Assembly (NCBI GenBank): GCA_030640215.1
Contig: DAOWJU010000078.1
Location: 1 to 6,156 of the forward strand
Length of the DNA: 6,156 nt
Direction: 5' to 3'
Origin: Desulfuromonadales bacterium
GTDB taxonomy: Bacteria > Desulfobacterota > Desulfuromonadia > Desulfuromonadales > BM103
This document shows positions 6,099 through 6,156 of the stretch, piece by piece (the first letter of the stretch is position 1; the number at the start of each line of letters is the position of its first letter). Both the position numbers and the translations under genes were made by a program. The notes below the pieces were generated by a model that did not search any database, was not told where the DNA came from, and saw nothing but the letters and a program-made list of their open reading frames with translations.

Positions 6099-6156
6099 TC
6101 AACAAACATAGCTTGGTTTTCGTTGCCACGCAGCAGCACCATCTTCATCTACGTCA
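6099..6156 (-). CDS. C-terminal end of an upstream gene, unidentified (partial)
   Basis: From 6155 leftward, one minus-strand frame reads 18 codons, DVDEDGAAAWQRKPSYVC, before TGA at 6101-6099. That stop lies 21 bp before the dehydrogenase ATG, with AGGAG between them, as expected for adjacent operon genes. The fragment is too short to recognise. A competing frame has a 23-codon open stretch (6148-6077) whose TGA overlaps the dehydrogenase ATG by one base. It begins right after a stop, so it could only be a separate tiny peptide. I prefer the first reading but not strongly. Confidence 0.4.
   Translation of the reverse strand, partial: DVDEDGAAAWQRKPSYVC

Overview
The window reads as a co-directional gene cluster, all on the minus strand, from a probably anaerobic or facultatively anaerobic bacterium. 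Four things suggest this: an oxygen-sensitive iron-sulfur-type serine dehydratase, a PAS-containing sigma-54 activator, strong Shine-Dalgarno sites and moderate GC. The mix reminds me of Desulfuromonadales/Geobacter-like Desulfobacterota, but that placement is inference.

Layout in transcription order (right to left): the last codons of an unidentified gene (6156-6099); a short-chain dehydrogenase (6077-5331); an aldo/keto reductase (5323-4322), 7 bp after it; an 82-bp gap with no clear signal; a single-chain iron-sulfur L-serine ammonia-lyase-type enzyme (4239-2671); a 230-bp intergenic region; an ornithine cyclodeaminase/mu-crystallin family protein (2440-1478); and, 34 bp on, a PAS/AAA+/HTH sigma-54-dependent regulator (1443 to the left edge, a few residues short of its end). 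The many plus-strand open frames are shadows of these genes.

The most interesting object is the 230-bp intergenic region. It holds a 177-bp non-coding element (2471-2647). Its 12-bp terminal inverted repeats (11/12) begin GTAACT, and it is flanked by a perfect 8-bp direct repeat, AAATCATA. GTAA ends with an 8-bp target duplication are the signature of IS66-family transposition, so this looks like an IS66-type MITE. Its centre is a 96-bp palindromic array of ATCCGTG/CACGGAT heptamers. Removing the element and one target copy leaves only 45 bp between the dehydratase and cyclodeaminase-like genes, so the insertion appears to have split a once-continuous operon. The end facing the dehydratase forms a 12-bp hairpin followed by seven Us (a probable terminator). 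The end facing the cyclodeaminase-like gene offers a possible -35 that is spaced 17 bp from a TATGAT -10 lying in the duplicated target.

Functionally, the cluster pairs two NAD(P)H oxidoreductases of the kind that act on alcohols or carbonyls with a beta-hydroxy-amino-acid dehydratase and an imino/keto-acid reductase-like protein. A sigma-54 activator that presumably senses the substrate sits at the end. This fits catabolism of a hydroxylated amino acid or amino-polyol, but the substrate cannot be read from sequence.
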